Part shown: positions 47,578 through 59,506 of the stretch, piece after piece
Layout of the letters: each line of letters opens with the position of its first letter
How positions within the stretch are numbered: the stretch's first letter is position 1
From: Syncephalis plumigaleata
Lineage: Eukaryota; Zoopagomycota; Zoopagomycetes; Zoopagales; Piptocephalidaceae
Direction: 5' to 3'
Assembly (NCBI GenBank): GCA_025201365.1
Contig: JAIXMF010000001.1
Span: forward strand, 1,860,001-1,924,000
DNA: 64,000 bases
Program-made: the position numbers and the translations under genes
The notes under the pieces: generated by a model
What the model was told of the DNA's origin: nothing
Database searches by the model: none
The model's input: only the letters and a program-made list of their open reading frames with translations

Positions 47578-47955
47578 TAAAGCTTAGAAAGAAACGAATA
47601 GTAAAAAGTTGATAATACGATTGAAACAAACAATGGGAAGGTTTAATGTTATGATTTTACTAATAATTATAAGAATAATCAAATGCAAATACTAATGTTG
47701 AATCATCATGACCAACTTGATGTAATTCAACATGATGAATGACGGTTACTATACTATCATCAAGTTGATTGTAAACAAGTGAAATAAATTGAGCGTATGG
47801 TCTCTGGTTTATTTATTCATTCAAAAGCTTATTGTATCTTCCAAATATTTACATCAAGAGGAAGTACACGAACATGTATGTGATATAGTCGGCTTTACAA
47901 GGGAGGGAAGGAGAGAGAAAGAGAGAGGCATATGCACGTATGCATGCATCACTTC
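47578..47955. other. Intergenic
   Basis: AT-rich upstream region of the LRR gene and 3' region of the SulP gene, with a GGAGAGAGAAAGAG purine run near 47910. No gene is seen. Confidence 0.5.
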
Positions 47956-50524
47956 TTAACGTCGTCGTTGTCCTTCTAGCTTAGCCATAACATCCGTGAC
48001 ATTGCTGTAGAACCGTTCCTCGCCGATAAGTTTAATGAGACCCGCTCGTTTAAATACTTTACGTAGTGGTCCGTCACGTCTTAGATGCGTTACGTAGACG
48101 GCAATGCCACGTCGTTTATAGGCGGATATAATCTCCACCAGAATGTTAGCCGCTCTAATTGGCGTGAATCAATTGAACATCATTTCCGATTAGTGTGCAT
48201 TTATGAAAATATAGACGAGTATTCATCTATTCTGTACTTACACCGTGTCTACACTTGGTACATGTGTAAAGTCAAATACAATATGATCGGCTGGAGGAAG
48301 AATGGCCAGATCTGCCGGATGAGCACGCGAGTCACCATGTTGCTCCAGACGTAATAGACGATCCTTTAGCTGACCGCAATTAGCAAAGTAGAGATCCTCC
48401 TCGAATCTAACTACTAGAACACCGTCCATTAATTCGGCATGTTGTGGATCCAACTCGTGCAATGGTCTATAATGATCGGAAGTACCCTTGAGTCGACCCT
48501 ATAATTATAGTTATATATTAGTTAAAATTGTGCTTATCACTATAGTTATATTTACCATTGCTGCTACTCTTGGTACGGTAGTGTGTCGAATTACTAGCAT
48601 AACTGATATGCAAATGGCCATTAATACGCCAGCCTCAACGGATACAGCGATTGTAACGAGGAATACAAATAGCATAATGGCTAAATCCCACCAGGCGTGT
48701 AGTCGAACGATAAATCGTAGCTCTCGCGGTCCCTCGCTAATCAACGATAATGCCGCCGTGAACACGACACCCGCCAATGCTGGACGTGGCAGATACCATA
48801 GGAACGGTAGTAGGAACATACCGGTGCCTAATACCCATACTGCGGCTAGCATGCCAGCCAATTGAGTGCGTGCACCTGCTTTATCGTTAATCTTCGTGCG
48901 TGCCATCGAGCCAAATGCGGGAAAAGCGCCAAATGGACCACCCAATATGTTGGCCACACCTAGTGCCACGAGTTCACGATTGGAACTGACCGTGTAGTGA
49001 TGTTTAGCGGCATGCTGCTTCGTAACTGCTACCGATTCCACGAATCCGACCATTGTCATGAGTGCCGCCGATGTGACGAGCGATCGGAATTGCGCCCATG
49101 TTAAACGATGCAATGGTGGCCAGCGTAGACTTGGAAACGCGCCCGCTCCGTCTATATCGCCTAGCACGCCCACGCCACGTTGATCGAGACGAAGGCCACG
49201 CGTGACTAGAATGGCCGCCACCATAACGAGTAGGATCTCCGGCACGAGTTGCGGCCATACAAGATGAGGACGACATCGTGCGAGTCGACGTTTAATAAGG
49301 CGCGCCGTTAGCAATGCGCCAATACAACCGAATCCCATCAACGCCGTCGGTATATGTGCATGCTTGATGTGCATCATAAGCCACCATAGCGTTTCCATGG
49401 CGGAGGCATCCGGCTCCAGCTCATCACGCATCATCGCCGATAATCCCATGAGTGGAACACACTGTAGAATACAGATGACCACACCAACAGCGGCAATGAA
49501 TCCACGTAGCATTGTACGCGATAACACGGAATCCAGGAATCCCAGTCGGAATAGACCAAGTATCAGGTTAAATAGACCTACAAGCACGGCGATAATTGCC
49601 GTTAACTCGGCCGACGAGAGTGATGGTTCCAATTGTACACCTGCATCTCTTATTTAGTACACGATACGGTGTACGCATCCTCTAATTGCTAACACTTACC
49701 ATTAAATGACTCTTCCTCCTGTATAATGGCAGTTCCTACTAGCATGGCCACCAATGCCTCTGGTCCTACGGATAATTGTCTACTCGTGCCAAGCAATGAA
49801 TAGGCCAGTGTAGGCGCGACTGATGTCCATATACCGTGCATCGGTTCAAGTTGTGCGAGTCCAGCATACGACAATCCTTGTGGCACTAGTAGGCAAGCGA
49901 CGGTTAAACTAGCCATAATATCCCCAAGGAGATAGGAATGATTCTCTTTAAAGTAGACGGGCAACCACGCCAATACCGGGATGTAGTAGGCCACCCGATG
50001 ACCCCATTGCGCCCACCATGATCGTGGTGTATCATCGGTATCATGATGCGTTAATGGACGACCTAATAGTAGAAAAGCAACGATAAATAATAAACGTATT
50101 AATTAACTACTATAACGCGTACACCTATTACTTTATTATTATGATAGCAATAGCTCGTATGATATTTACCGCGTACATCAGCATAACTGTATATGCCATA
50201 GCCTGGATCATCGCTATCGTAATAAACGCTATCCGTATGTGCTAAGAGTGGCGAGGATTCCGCATGTTCCTCTTCTGTTCGACTAGTAGTGGATACTCTT
50301 GCACTATGACTGGATTTCCATGGATTATCCGTAAGTAATGGATCATTCGATTGTGCATCCTCCTGTTCCATTCTATTGGATTCTTCCTCTATATCCTCTT
50401 GTTGCTGCTGGCCGTTCTCGCCTCGTTGGTTGGCATTCCAAAAATTACCGGTCGTATGATGAATAGGCAATGACTGCTCGTCTTCACTGTCGTTGTTACG
50501 CCACGAATCTCGAAAGGTGGACAT
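47956..50524 (-). CDS. SulP/SLC26 anion transporter (sulfate permease family) with STAS domain
   Basis: Imports or exchanges sulfate or related anions across a membrane. Five exons (50524-50170, 50062-49700, 49640-48556, 48498-48242, 48154-47956) close in phase to 752 aa. An acidic, Gln/Ser-rich cytosolic N-terminus (about 120 residues) precedes 10-14 membrane helices. The SulP signature region is present: SLTVACLLVPQGLSYAGLAQ followed by GTSRQLSVGPEALVAML. The C-terminal STAS domain (about 600-752) has DGVLVVRFEEDLYFANC and HIVFDFTHVPSVDT. The anion specificity cannot be told from sequence. The gene appears intact, in contrast to its LRR neighbour. Confidence 0.93.
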
Positions 50525-50898
50525 GACGACGACCAGAGTAAACGAGCGAGTAACTTTTTAGTAAACACGCAGCTAGTGTGTATATATCACTACAAAACCT
50601 CGTTTCGCTTAAAAGTAAACTGGAATAGAATAGAATATAATAGATAAAGGTGAGGAAGATGTAAAAAACAGATGAATTGCGCACATCAGATGGCATTCGT
50701 GATGAATTTACTCAAGATGATCCTCATTTGATGATTGGTTTTCATCGTTACCTCAACAAATTATCTAGGATGTCATTCCATTTGAATAGGAATAATGACA
50801 CGTCCGGTTACGGCTATACCTAATATTGTATAACACAATACGTATTTCGATAGATCTATTTATAATTTTGCTATCTTTATTAATCTATATAAGATGTC
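50525..50898. other. Intergenic
   Basis: 5' region of the SulP gene and 3' region of the pseudokinase gene. AT-rich; no gene is seen. Confidence 0.5.
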
Positions 50899-52207
50899 TC
50901 ATATCTCTTTCACCAACTCTTCCGGTAGTATTCTATAAGCCGGATCAAGCCTCATTAGCTTATCGAGTGTTTCGATAAACGAGTTTGGCACTAGTCGAGT
51001 GATCATTCTAGATCGCATGTCTTTAGGCGGTAATCGTTGTTGGATATCATCTTGTTTCAGATGCTGCATCCTATCTATGAATAAACGATACTCTTGTGGA
51101 TAATACTGCGTGTACTCTTTCTCGAATGGATAAAAGCCGTAGCATACTTTGTAGAAACTAACGGCAATGGTCCAGGCATCGTATCCCTTTTCATTTACTG
51201 CTTTGTCGTAAAAACTTTCCGGTGACTTTAGAAGAGGGTTCTCGCCCAAGACAAGTCCCGGTAGAAATCCGCCTTCACCATCGGGTTCTTGCCATTGTGC
51301 ATTTGTGAATCCTAGAATTGTAATCACTGGTATCGAGCTATCCGATGAGAAACGAACAAAGATAGCTACGTGGAAATACGCATTTTATTAGTCTTTTACT
51401 TCACGATAGCATCAATTCAATGCGTATGCTTACATGATGGTGAAATGTTAAGATGCATTAGATGGATACTATGCAAATAGGCAACGCCTAATCATGTCAC
51501 AAATGTGTTAATAACAGTAATGGTAATATAGATCCACTATTCATATTATATCGACCTACCGTAGATGACTTGTTTTAGCAGTGGGTTTAGTTTATTTGCT
51601 TTTAAGGGTGTTAATACTGTGGCCAAATCGGCAAGTTGATAGCCACCTATATAGGAGAGAACCAGGCAGGTGTAGTCCCTAAGTTGATATTGAACGTTAA
51701 AGTGATGCTTCAACTGAGCAATATATTGCAGACCAGGAAAGAATGATATTGTGGGTGTTTTTGCAACATCTCGTAATTTCTAATTCAAACATTAGCCATT
51801 TGCCAGCTTTATCCTATTGATAATTACCAAGAGTATATCCAGCTCATGGACAATACGAGGCGAGCTGATGCTACATTGAACTGATGCTTTACTTCCATTA
51901 TAGATGGCTGATGCAATGATTTGTTCGTCTGATCTACGCTCTACCCGTTCTATGTATAATCCTCGCTGAATCAATGCATGGTGTCGAGGTAATGATTGGC
52001 CAAATAGTGTATATTTATCTTTAGAGGCTTCTTTTTGAACATTTACTCTATGGTTAACCGTTTTCTTTTTCATGTTAATATGACGGATGATCACCTACCT
52101 AGACTATGATGGGTCATTCCTAATAAATTGATGGGTACTTTGCCAACTACCAGAGCCGCATTACAAATGCAGATAATGGCAAATGTTACACTAGTCGTGA
52201 AACGCAT
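50899..52207 (-). CDS. Secreted pseudokinase (protein kinase fold without catalytic residues)
   Basis: Five exons (52207-52095, 52047-51828, 51779-51560, 51487-51434, 51365-50899) close in phase to 357 aa. The first donor is a weak GTGATC; the stronger GTAGGT four bases earlier breaks the frame. MRFTTSVTFAIICICNAALV is a signal peptide. The kinase fold is clear from GVAYLHSIHLMH (helix E and catalytic loop), SPES (APE motif), YDAWTIAVSFYKVCYG (helix F) and LDKLMRLDPAYRI (helix I). The catalytic residues are gone: HRD is HLN (196-198), DFG is GFT (221-223), and no lysine fits VAIK (SVQCS). It should be a secreted, inactive, binding-type kinase fold. Partner unknown. Confidence 0.82.
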
Positions 52208-52661
52208 AAGTATATAAGATAGAAAGAGAGAGAGAGAGAGAAAGAAAAAATAATGCTACGAAAAAATGCAAAAATAAACTGAATAGGAAGAATGATAATG
52301 CAACGACATTCTATCGACTTATAAAAACTTGTTCCTCCTATATATTGGTACAAGGGGGATATCTACTCGTATTATTATTTGATGGCAAAGTTTCATCGTA
52401 ATCGGAAATAGTAATCGTATCTTCCATATCGAGTATGCGGTAGCTAGTATAGAGTCCCCCTTTAGCACGTGGTGACTTGTACAATCACGACTATTTGTTA
52501 CGAATATAAACAGCGCCAATATGATCGTTCTCCTCTTTAATTACAATATTGAATTGTTTGTATAATTGTAGTTTTCATTGTAGGGAATGAGTAAAAGAAT
52601 GTTTATTCATAATAAGCTAAGAATAGATATATACTCGTTAACGTGTCGGTGCTAGCTTGGA
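52208..52661. other. Intergenic
   Basis: Includes an (AG)n run at about 52220-52240. No gene is seen. Confidence 0.5.
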
Positions 52662-53154
52662 TTATGAGGACACATGGTTTGGCAAGTTAATCGAACCGCT
52701 TGCCGGTGGTCTAACGAATCCACCTGGTGAGGGAGTATTAGTTGGTATGGTAGGTGTTTCAGTCTGAGTGGATGTTGCAGCATCATCACTACTTGAAGGG
52801 AGGGAATCAGTAGGAGTTGGTGTTGCCGCGTCACTAGGAGAAGTAGCGGTAGGAGTAGACACATCTATTGATATTCATCATCATAATTAATATGTATTAG
52901 TACTTTGTAACAATAAATGAATAAACAATTTCGCTATTTACCGCTAGGTCGATAGCATGGTGGTTGACGATTACCAAATTGTCCAATACGAGGAGCAGCA
53001 GATGCAACGTCACCAGTTAAAGCTAAACATGTCATAGTAATAATCGAGTGGTTAGTAAATTGATAATGGTAAGAAGAAAAAAGCAGATCCATAGGATGAC
53101 CTTACCAACAGCGGCTAGCACAATCGTAAGAGCATAGACTAGAGTAGGACGCAT
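52662..53154 (-). CDS. Small secreted Ser/Thr/Pro-rich protein, 110 aa
   Basis: Three exons (53154-53106, 53022-52942, 52864-52662) close in phase. MRPTLVYALTIVLAAVG is a signal peptide, probably cleaved shortly after (ALTGDVASAAP). The mature protein has a short motif FGNRQPPCYRPS with a single Cys, then about 50 residues of Ser, Thr, Pro and Ala that should be heavily O-glycosylated, and ends SGSINLPNHVSS with no clear GPI signal. A cell-wall, adhesive or effector-like role is possible; nothing specific is recognised. Confidence 0.7.
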
Positions 53155-53928
53155 CTTGTTGAATAGTATGAACAATTGAATTATTGACAGGATAAATAGT
53201 TAATTAGATAGAAGAAGAAGAAGAAGAAGAGAATAATTTGATATCAAATTATTAGTTAATTACAAGTAGGACGATGATTAGTGTGAAGAAATAAACAAGA
53301 TCAGTGAATGATGTGACGATAATTCAGTAGTGTAACATGCGATGTTGAATCTCATTTTATAGACGCGTATCTGTACAACTACTACTACTACATGTATTCC
53401 TTCGAAATATGCTCGTTTATTGCCAATGCCAATGATGTGATTGTTTACCGTTCAAGGCGATAGAGAGCAATTTTGCTACTACACTCCCACACTTGATGGC
53501 GGGGTTCACTTCCTACAAGGTCGTTTGATTATGGCAATTTAGACTACGCATTATTCAATTGTAGACGAATATATACATGTAGTTATATATTGAACTACCT
53601 AATAAAGTGAACGAAAGCGTGATGCTGTACATTACCAGCAGTAATAATTCCCTGGCTACCCAACATGGTAGTAGCATCCATAATGACCTTTTATTGCAAT
53701 CTCAACTACATTCGTATAATTATAGTAATTGTATGGATCGGTCCATTCCAGATCAATGTCAATGTGGAATATTCCACCATAATAACAACAATAAATGGAC
53801 AAATTAGACGTGTGAACAGTAAGGAATAGTTGCAACAATGGTAAGATTATATTACGGATAACATATTGTATTAGGCAAGAAAAGAAAGCGTATTAATGTT
53901 GTCTTTAAACTTGTGTATTCTACGACAA
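53155..53928. other. Intergenic
   Basis: Has a (GAA)n run near 53211-53231 and AT-rich sequence. No gene is seen. The upstream part should hold the promoter of the 53154 gene. Confidence 0.5.
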
Positions 53929-56893
53929 TTATTGACGACCACGACCACCACGGCCACCACGACCTCGACCTCGACCTCCACCTCCACCTCCACCTCCACG
54001 ACCACGGCCACCACGGCCACCACCGCGACCGGAGGCACCACCACCTCTACTATCCATGCTTCGACGTGCGCTATTCGAGGAAGTACCACGCGATCGGAAG
54101 GTCATCTCCATTGAACGCATCGAATTACGTTTAGGTTGACTAGAGTCTTTGCCCGTGAGATCAGTTGCTCGTTCTCCGAATGATTTACTCATATTTGTAT
54201 CATTCGTGCTACCACTATTACTCATTTCGTAGAACTTTGGTGCTCGTTTCTGTATTTTACGACTGCTAGATTGCGTGCGTAAATGACGAGTCTCCTGTGG
54301 TCGAATTGATTCACGTTGTGAACGAGTCAATTCACGCTCCTTGTTTGGTAAACGCTCGCCCCGCTTACGTCGAACTTGTGTTACCAAGTCTACACGGTTA
54401 GCAAGTGTTCATGTATGTTAGTATTCCTTCTTAGTTTGTCAAAATAGCAATATCAATCGAATGTCAACTGACCATCATCACTATCCGTTTGGTAATGATC
54501 ACTACCATCGGACGAGTCATCGCTGCCTCGGCCCTCGGGTTCACTGTCCATGTCCATCTCGATATGGCTACCCTCGTCGTCATCTTCACCTTCTTCGTTA
54601 GCCTCCTTAATAATCTCATAATTGGCTTTTCGCTATTATGTTGTTATTAGTAAATCGACAATAATAATATGTAACAAGCATTGTTACTCATTAGTACATA
54701 CCGGTACTGAACTAGGATTGAGTAGTCTGAATTCTTCCGATGCCTCGTCGACTTGGAAATCAGGATTGGCAAACATATCGGCAAATCGATTATCTTTAAG
54801 TAGACTTTCAGCTGCCTAAAACGTTCAAACACGATCATTTATGAGATTATTAGTGTTTACACAATAGATCAAGAACAACAAGTATACCCGTTCCCTTACC
54901 TCTGCCTTCTTCTTATTACGTTTACTTGGTTCCTCGGTGGCCAAACGTGCCGCCAAATCACGATTAACCTTGGGCAGTTTGATAGTGGCACGAATACGGC
55001 TTTCTCGTTGTTTCTCCAATTTCTCTGCAATAGCACGTTTACGATGTTCTTCATAGGCAAATGGATTAGCAATCAACTTGGCCTATACATTACAGTTAGC
55101 ATCAATAATAAACGGTTATCATTATCATCATCATGATATTCACCTTTTCATATAGTCGTAGATCAACAAAGTAACCATGCATATATGCCTTGAGAACATT
55201 GGTACCGATTAGATGCTCCATACCAAGACTGAATACGAAATTAGTATTACTACCATTGTAGTATATTTACACAATTAACCAACCTTTCAAGTTCCTTCTT
55301 TGTGACAAATCTATAATCATCATAGGTGGTTTGTTGCGGATTCTCCTCCATTTCCTCCTAATGATACACATAGCGTATTGTCAGTCATTACTCCCTATAT
55401 ATATATATTCGTATAATAAAACTAGTACCGTTAGATTGTCCAAGAATGAGCACCAACGAGGTGCTGGTCCCAATGCTGGAATATAGTAAATGTGCATTCG
55501 ACTGCACTCATTAGCGGTGAATATCATACCCGAATCAGTCACTGGACAAACGTTATTAATATCGGCCGATGGTTCGATGGAGGTAAATAATGAACCCTAT
55601 TACATATATATATATATACATTAATCATCAAGCTAGAGTATCATTTCATCATGGTATCTTACCGTATTTCGATCCCATATCTTGATAATCTTTGCATCGG
55701 CACTGATAATCTTACTACCGCCATCTGCTTCCAATGTTGTACCATCTGCATCGGTGGCATCGGCCGCTACACCCGCACCATCATGCCAATGCACGGAAAT
55801 GATCGGCAAACCATATTGCTGATCCTTCACTAGCCATGGACGAGAATGACGTAGATCGTACAGCATCGTATGGCCGGTAGACGTGCCCAATGCCATGGAT
55901 AAACCATCATGACGGAATTTCAACGCGGTTACCTCGAGACCACTCGTATCTACGCTCGATGGCAGATGCGGTGTCAATAAGCCAACACGAGCTCGAGCGC
56001 GTGGATCCCAGAATTCAACGGTACCCTCGGCCGTACCAAAGCCAAACAACTGATGAGCCGGGTTAATCTCGCAAACATTTACACCAGATGCCGAGTCGGT
56101 CACTAGCGAGTTAAGGAATCGACCCTGATCCAAATTAAGTCGATACACCTCAGCACCTGCAGCGGAAATCATTAAATCGCAACTGGGATAATGATAGGCT
56201 AGATCGCGTCCGAACTAATTATCGCAACAATGTACATCAGTCGACGCTTGTCCTAGTAATAGCATGACAATGCTGTTCCACTCACTTTTGGTATACGTGT
56301 TCTATAGTGGATACCGCCTTGCGCGTGAAATTCAACTGATCGATCATTTTGTAGATGAACACTCTTTGTCCAGTCATCCGATAGAATCTATAATTCATGC
56401 AATCAATATGGTATGTGCTCGTGTAATATACAAGCATGCCTACCTCGAATGTAACATTCTCAGCGTCAGTGTGTCGTTCAAACTTCATCGACATTTCTGC
56501 ATACTCGAAAACACGAATCTGCGGCTTATATACACCTGTATATACATAAATATTAGTATCATACCTATATCTCTTGTTTCTATTTCATTGCGGATTCACA
56601 GCTATTATTACCTGTGGCCATGGCATATTTTCCATCGGCTGTCGTTTTAACTCGGATAGCCGCTTCAGGAAAGTCGAAATCTTGCAATAGTTCTACACGA
56701 TGCCGAAAATCTACAATATTATATCGTAAGCGTTTAATGCCACTAAACGTACAAAAGTGCAAGCTAATTACCAAGGTCCTTGTTGAGTTGACGGCGGCGT
56801 TTCTTCTCCAACCAGTCGGTAGTGATCGGATAGATTATCACCAGAGACCGTGTACACCCGTACATTATTGGGATTATTGACCCTTAACGCCAT
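53929..56893 (-). CDS. ENP2: ENP2/NOL10 nucleolar WD-repeat protein (small-subunit processome), 12 exons
   Basis: Needed for 18S rRNA maturation in yeast. Exons: 56893-56772, 56710-56612, 56535-56444, 56387-56286, 56214-55663, 55596-55429, 55357-55284, 55228-55144, 55082-54900, 54815-54702, 54632-54473, 54389-53929. Family blocks are RVELLQDFDFPEAAIRVK, a beta-propeller with FGFGTAEGTVEFWDPRAR and ALGTSTGHTMLYDLRHSRPW, DSGMIFTANE, YDDYRFVTKKELE, then LKDNRFADMFANPDFQVDE and an acidic stretch. The C-terminus is an RGG/GAR tract (about 40 residues), common in nucleolar proteins. Within exon 1 the frame changes once near 56818-56826 (MALRVNNPNNVRVYTVSG to DWLEKKRRRQLNKD): the coding length is one base over a multiple of three. 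About 736 aa if that base is an error, which is likely for an essential gene. Confidence 0.9.
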
Positions 56894-57040
56894 TGCTCTA
56901 TTGCTCTTTTATGTTAAATTATGGCGAAACAAATCGTAAAAGGACCTTGAACGATCGTTAATTCAATATGAATGAAGAAGAGAGTAAAGGTACCAAAAGT
57001 GTGACAACAAAAAAAATAAAAAATAAAAAAACAAAAAGAT

Positions 57041-57752
57041 TTATTTCTCAATCGAAGTTGACATCATGTCTTCAGGATACATGACACTTGGCTCGTCTAC
57101 TTGATAATAAACTACGGTACAATCAGTGGCTACAATAGCCAGCCATAAATTGAATCTAATACGAATGGTTAGATAGTTATTACGCGATACCAAGTAATTG
57201 TATTGTATACTTGCGATGATATGTCACTATTCGTTATATCGCTTATCGTGCGTAATGTATCTCGTAGACTAAAAGTATACACATGAATCAGCATGGGATG
57301 AAAAGATAATGATAGTAGTCGTAGCATGTTATTAACCTTTCAGTGGACCAGTAGTCACTCGCTGCTACAGGTAGAATAATCAATGTCTCGTCTGATGTTG
57401 ATGTCGAATCCTTTGCAAGTATACGCATCATTATTTAGTAGGCATTAGAAAAGCGTCATTCTTCCTAATACCTTATCATCTTGCGGTGATCGAGCTGATC
57501 GATTAGCAATAAGGATGGATCGTTGTAGTTTACTAGAACCAACTACTTTTAGATTATACCATCTACGATCTAAGTAACGATAATAGTATAATAATCGAAT
57601 GAGTTACGAGTAAAATGTCATTGTATATTACACCAACTAAGTAATGCATCCATATAGACGATGCGCATTTCAGTGGCATTATCAGGATATTGCTCTAAGC
57701 ATGCCACTGCCTGTTGTATATCATGTGTGAAATCAGCTGTACTCGATGCCAT
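57041..57752 (-). CDS. SEN15: tRNA-splicing endonuclease subunit SEN15-like
   Basis: Structural subunit of the enzyme that cuts introns out of tRNA precursors. Exons: 57752-57638, 57569-57472, 57410-57337, 57268-57211, 57155-57041. Diagnostic parts are MRIVYMDALLNRRWYNLKVV, ETLIILPVAASDYWS, RLRDTLRTISDI and the C-terminal strand LAIVATDCTVVYYQVDEPSV, which fits the SEN15 pattern AIVxxDSTVVYY. Donors GTTGGT and GTTAAT are unusual. The last junction does not close: the sum of exons is one base over a multiple of three, so a one-base error or a misplaced junction lies around 57155-57211. About 152 aa. Immediately upstream of ENP2 on the same strand. Confidence 0.8.
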
Positions 57753-58048
57753 TGTATTGGATGGTTATATAAAGACAAATTAGTGTACTTAAGTATACTA
57801 ATCATAAAGAATGACGTTGAACTGGGAAAAAGGTATGATGTTACTCAGATTAACTAGGATTATCAAAATATTACTACTATTTAGCATAATAGATTGGTAA
57901 AGTCATTCAAATGATGATTTATTACAGTTTAATACTAAAAGACTAGTAAATGTGAACTGACTTGAATTTCTTTCTTTCTTTTTTGGTCCAGCAACATCAA
58001 TGAGTACGAGCATTAGGTTGCCTGATTTCAACGAATAGAATATACGAT

Positions 58049-59506
58049 TTATAATTTCTCCGTCTTCTCTTGCTTATTACTTGCCAACATTGCCGCCAAT
58101 GCCGCGCCCACACCGCTGCCGTCTTTGGCCAAGGCAAGCGACACTTTACCGTCGACCATATCAGCACCGAGTATCTCGCTTAGTGCCGCCATAATACGAT
58201 CACCGAATCCGGGATAGTATTCGAATAGACTGCCATCGATACCCACAGCGACCTTGGCATCCTTCTCCTTGAGTAGCTCGGATCGACAAGTCAATAGGGC
58301 CGCTAGTGCTGCAGCACCTAGTCGAGCAGCTCGACAGCCAACTAATTTGCACATTTCCCGTACAAAGTGTCGATCTACTAGTGTGGTGGAGCCATTAGGC
58401 ATGCCCATAACATCTTCGAGTACTCTGCGTGTTCCCTCTAGAGTCTTGCTCGTGTCCGCTTCAATCTCGCTCATGTAGGCCGTGTCAAACGTGTACGGGC
58501 GATTGAATTCATCGGAGGAACGACCGTCGAATAATAAACGACGATCCGTAAGATCGAGTACCACTAGACGTACGATCTCACCTAGATACATGCCTGATAC
58601 CATCTTCTCGAATAGTTGATTGAATGGATTCTGCGTCATACGATCAAGACGAGCGTCGAATCGAGTAATTGGCAGCACAATACGCTCGGCATCGAATGCA
58701 CCCCACTCGGTGTTAACGATCATTTCGGTGGCACCACGCGTAGCTGGATCATCCTCCGTGTTATTAGATGCCGTCCATTTCGTAATAGTTGGGATACGCG
58801 CATAATAGGCGGCATTCGTGCCTGTACCAAAGATCACACCAATAAGCGTAGTAGGATCGCGATAAGCATTGGCCAGTAGACAGCCTACTGTGTCGTTAAC
58901 CACGGCAGTTACGCGAACGTGTAGATTTTGACGATGTAGCGCTGATTGAAGCATTTGCACCACATCTTTACCCACAGCATCCGGTAGATCGAAACTCTTA
59001 TTCCAATACATTACAGTGCCACGATCGATGGCCGTTTGATGAAGTGGAAACGAGAAGGTGAATCCCAACACTAGTTCCTCGTTGGTGGGCGTGTTCTCAC
59101 TTTCCGGCATGAGTACTTCTGTGATATACGTGCCTACACACTGAGCGAGGAAATCGAATAACGCCTTGCTAGGTCCTACTTTAATGTTATCCGGTACGGT
59201 AAATTTACGCTGACGTACGGTGATGCGACCACCACCATGCAGGTAAATGGAGCATACACGTAGATTAGTGCCACCCAAATCCAACGCTAGATAGGTGCCA
59301 GTTTCCTCGCCTGTAGGCCGATTAACAACATACGCAGGAATCATCGGTACCGTTGAACCATACTCGGCCAATCCTTTATTCATCGCCTCGATGAAATGAT
59401 CGTGCAACTCCTTTAGTTTGTCAGTGGTGAGGACAAACTCACGTCCTAGTCGTTCATATTGTTCGCGCTGTTTATCAGTGAACTCTGGGTGAGCAGGAGA
59501 TAGCAT
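58049..59506 (-). CDS. Hexokinase
   Basis: Phosphorylates glucose and other hexoses with ATP in the cytosol. A single exon of 485 aa, the usual length for a fungal hexokinase. Motifs: phosphate-binding LALDLGGTNLRV (73-84); LGFTFSFPLHQTAIDRG (147-163), the sugar-binding region; VVNDTVGCL (202-210) with the catalytic Asp205; GVIFGTGTNAAYY (223-235); NTEWGAFD; YLGEIVRLV; and C-terminal VGIDGSLFEYYPGF and AKDGSGVGAALAAML. The usual WTKGF is WNKSF here (about 168-172), so the lysine is kept but flanking residues differ. It is the intact counterpart of the broken copy at 29377-30817. The upstream region (59507-59660) has TGATG repeats and no other start. Confidence 0.95.
   Translation of the reverse strand: MLSPAHPEFTDKQREQYERLGREFVLTTDKLKELHDHFIEAMNKGLAEYGSTVPMIPAYVVNRPTGEETGTYLALDLGGTNLRVCSIYLHGGGRITVRQRKFTVPDNIKVGPSKALFDFLAQCVGTYITEVLMPESENTPTNEELVLGFTFSFPLHQTAIDRGTVMYWNKSFDLPDAVGKDVVQMLQSALHRQNLHVRVTAVVNDTVGCLLANAYRDPTTLIGVIFGTGTNAAYYARIPTITKWTASNNTEDDPATRGATEMIVNTEWGAFDAERIVLPITRFDARLDRMTQNPFNQLFEKMVSGMYLGEIVRLVVLDLTDRRLLFDGRSSDEFNRPYTFDTAYMSEIEADTSKTLEGTRRVLEDVMGMPNGSTTLVDRHFVREMCKLVGCRAARLGAAALAALLTCRSELLKEKDAKVAVGIDGSLFEYYPGFGDRIMAALSEILGADMVDGKVSLALAKDGSGVGAALAAMLASNKQEKTEKL

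Noticed and set aside
53896-54134. Open frames on the + strand rich in Thr or Asp/His
   Set aside because: Shadows of the RGG-coding tract of ENP2 on the other strand.
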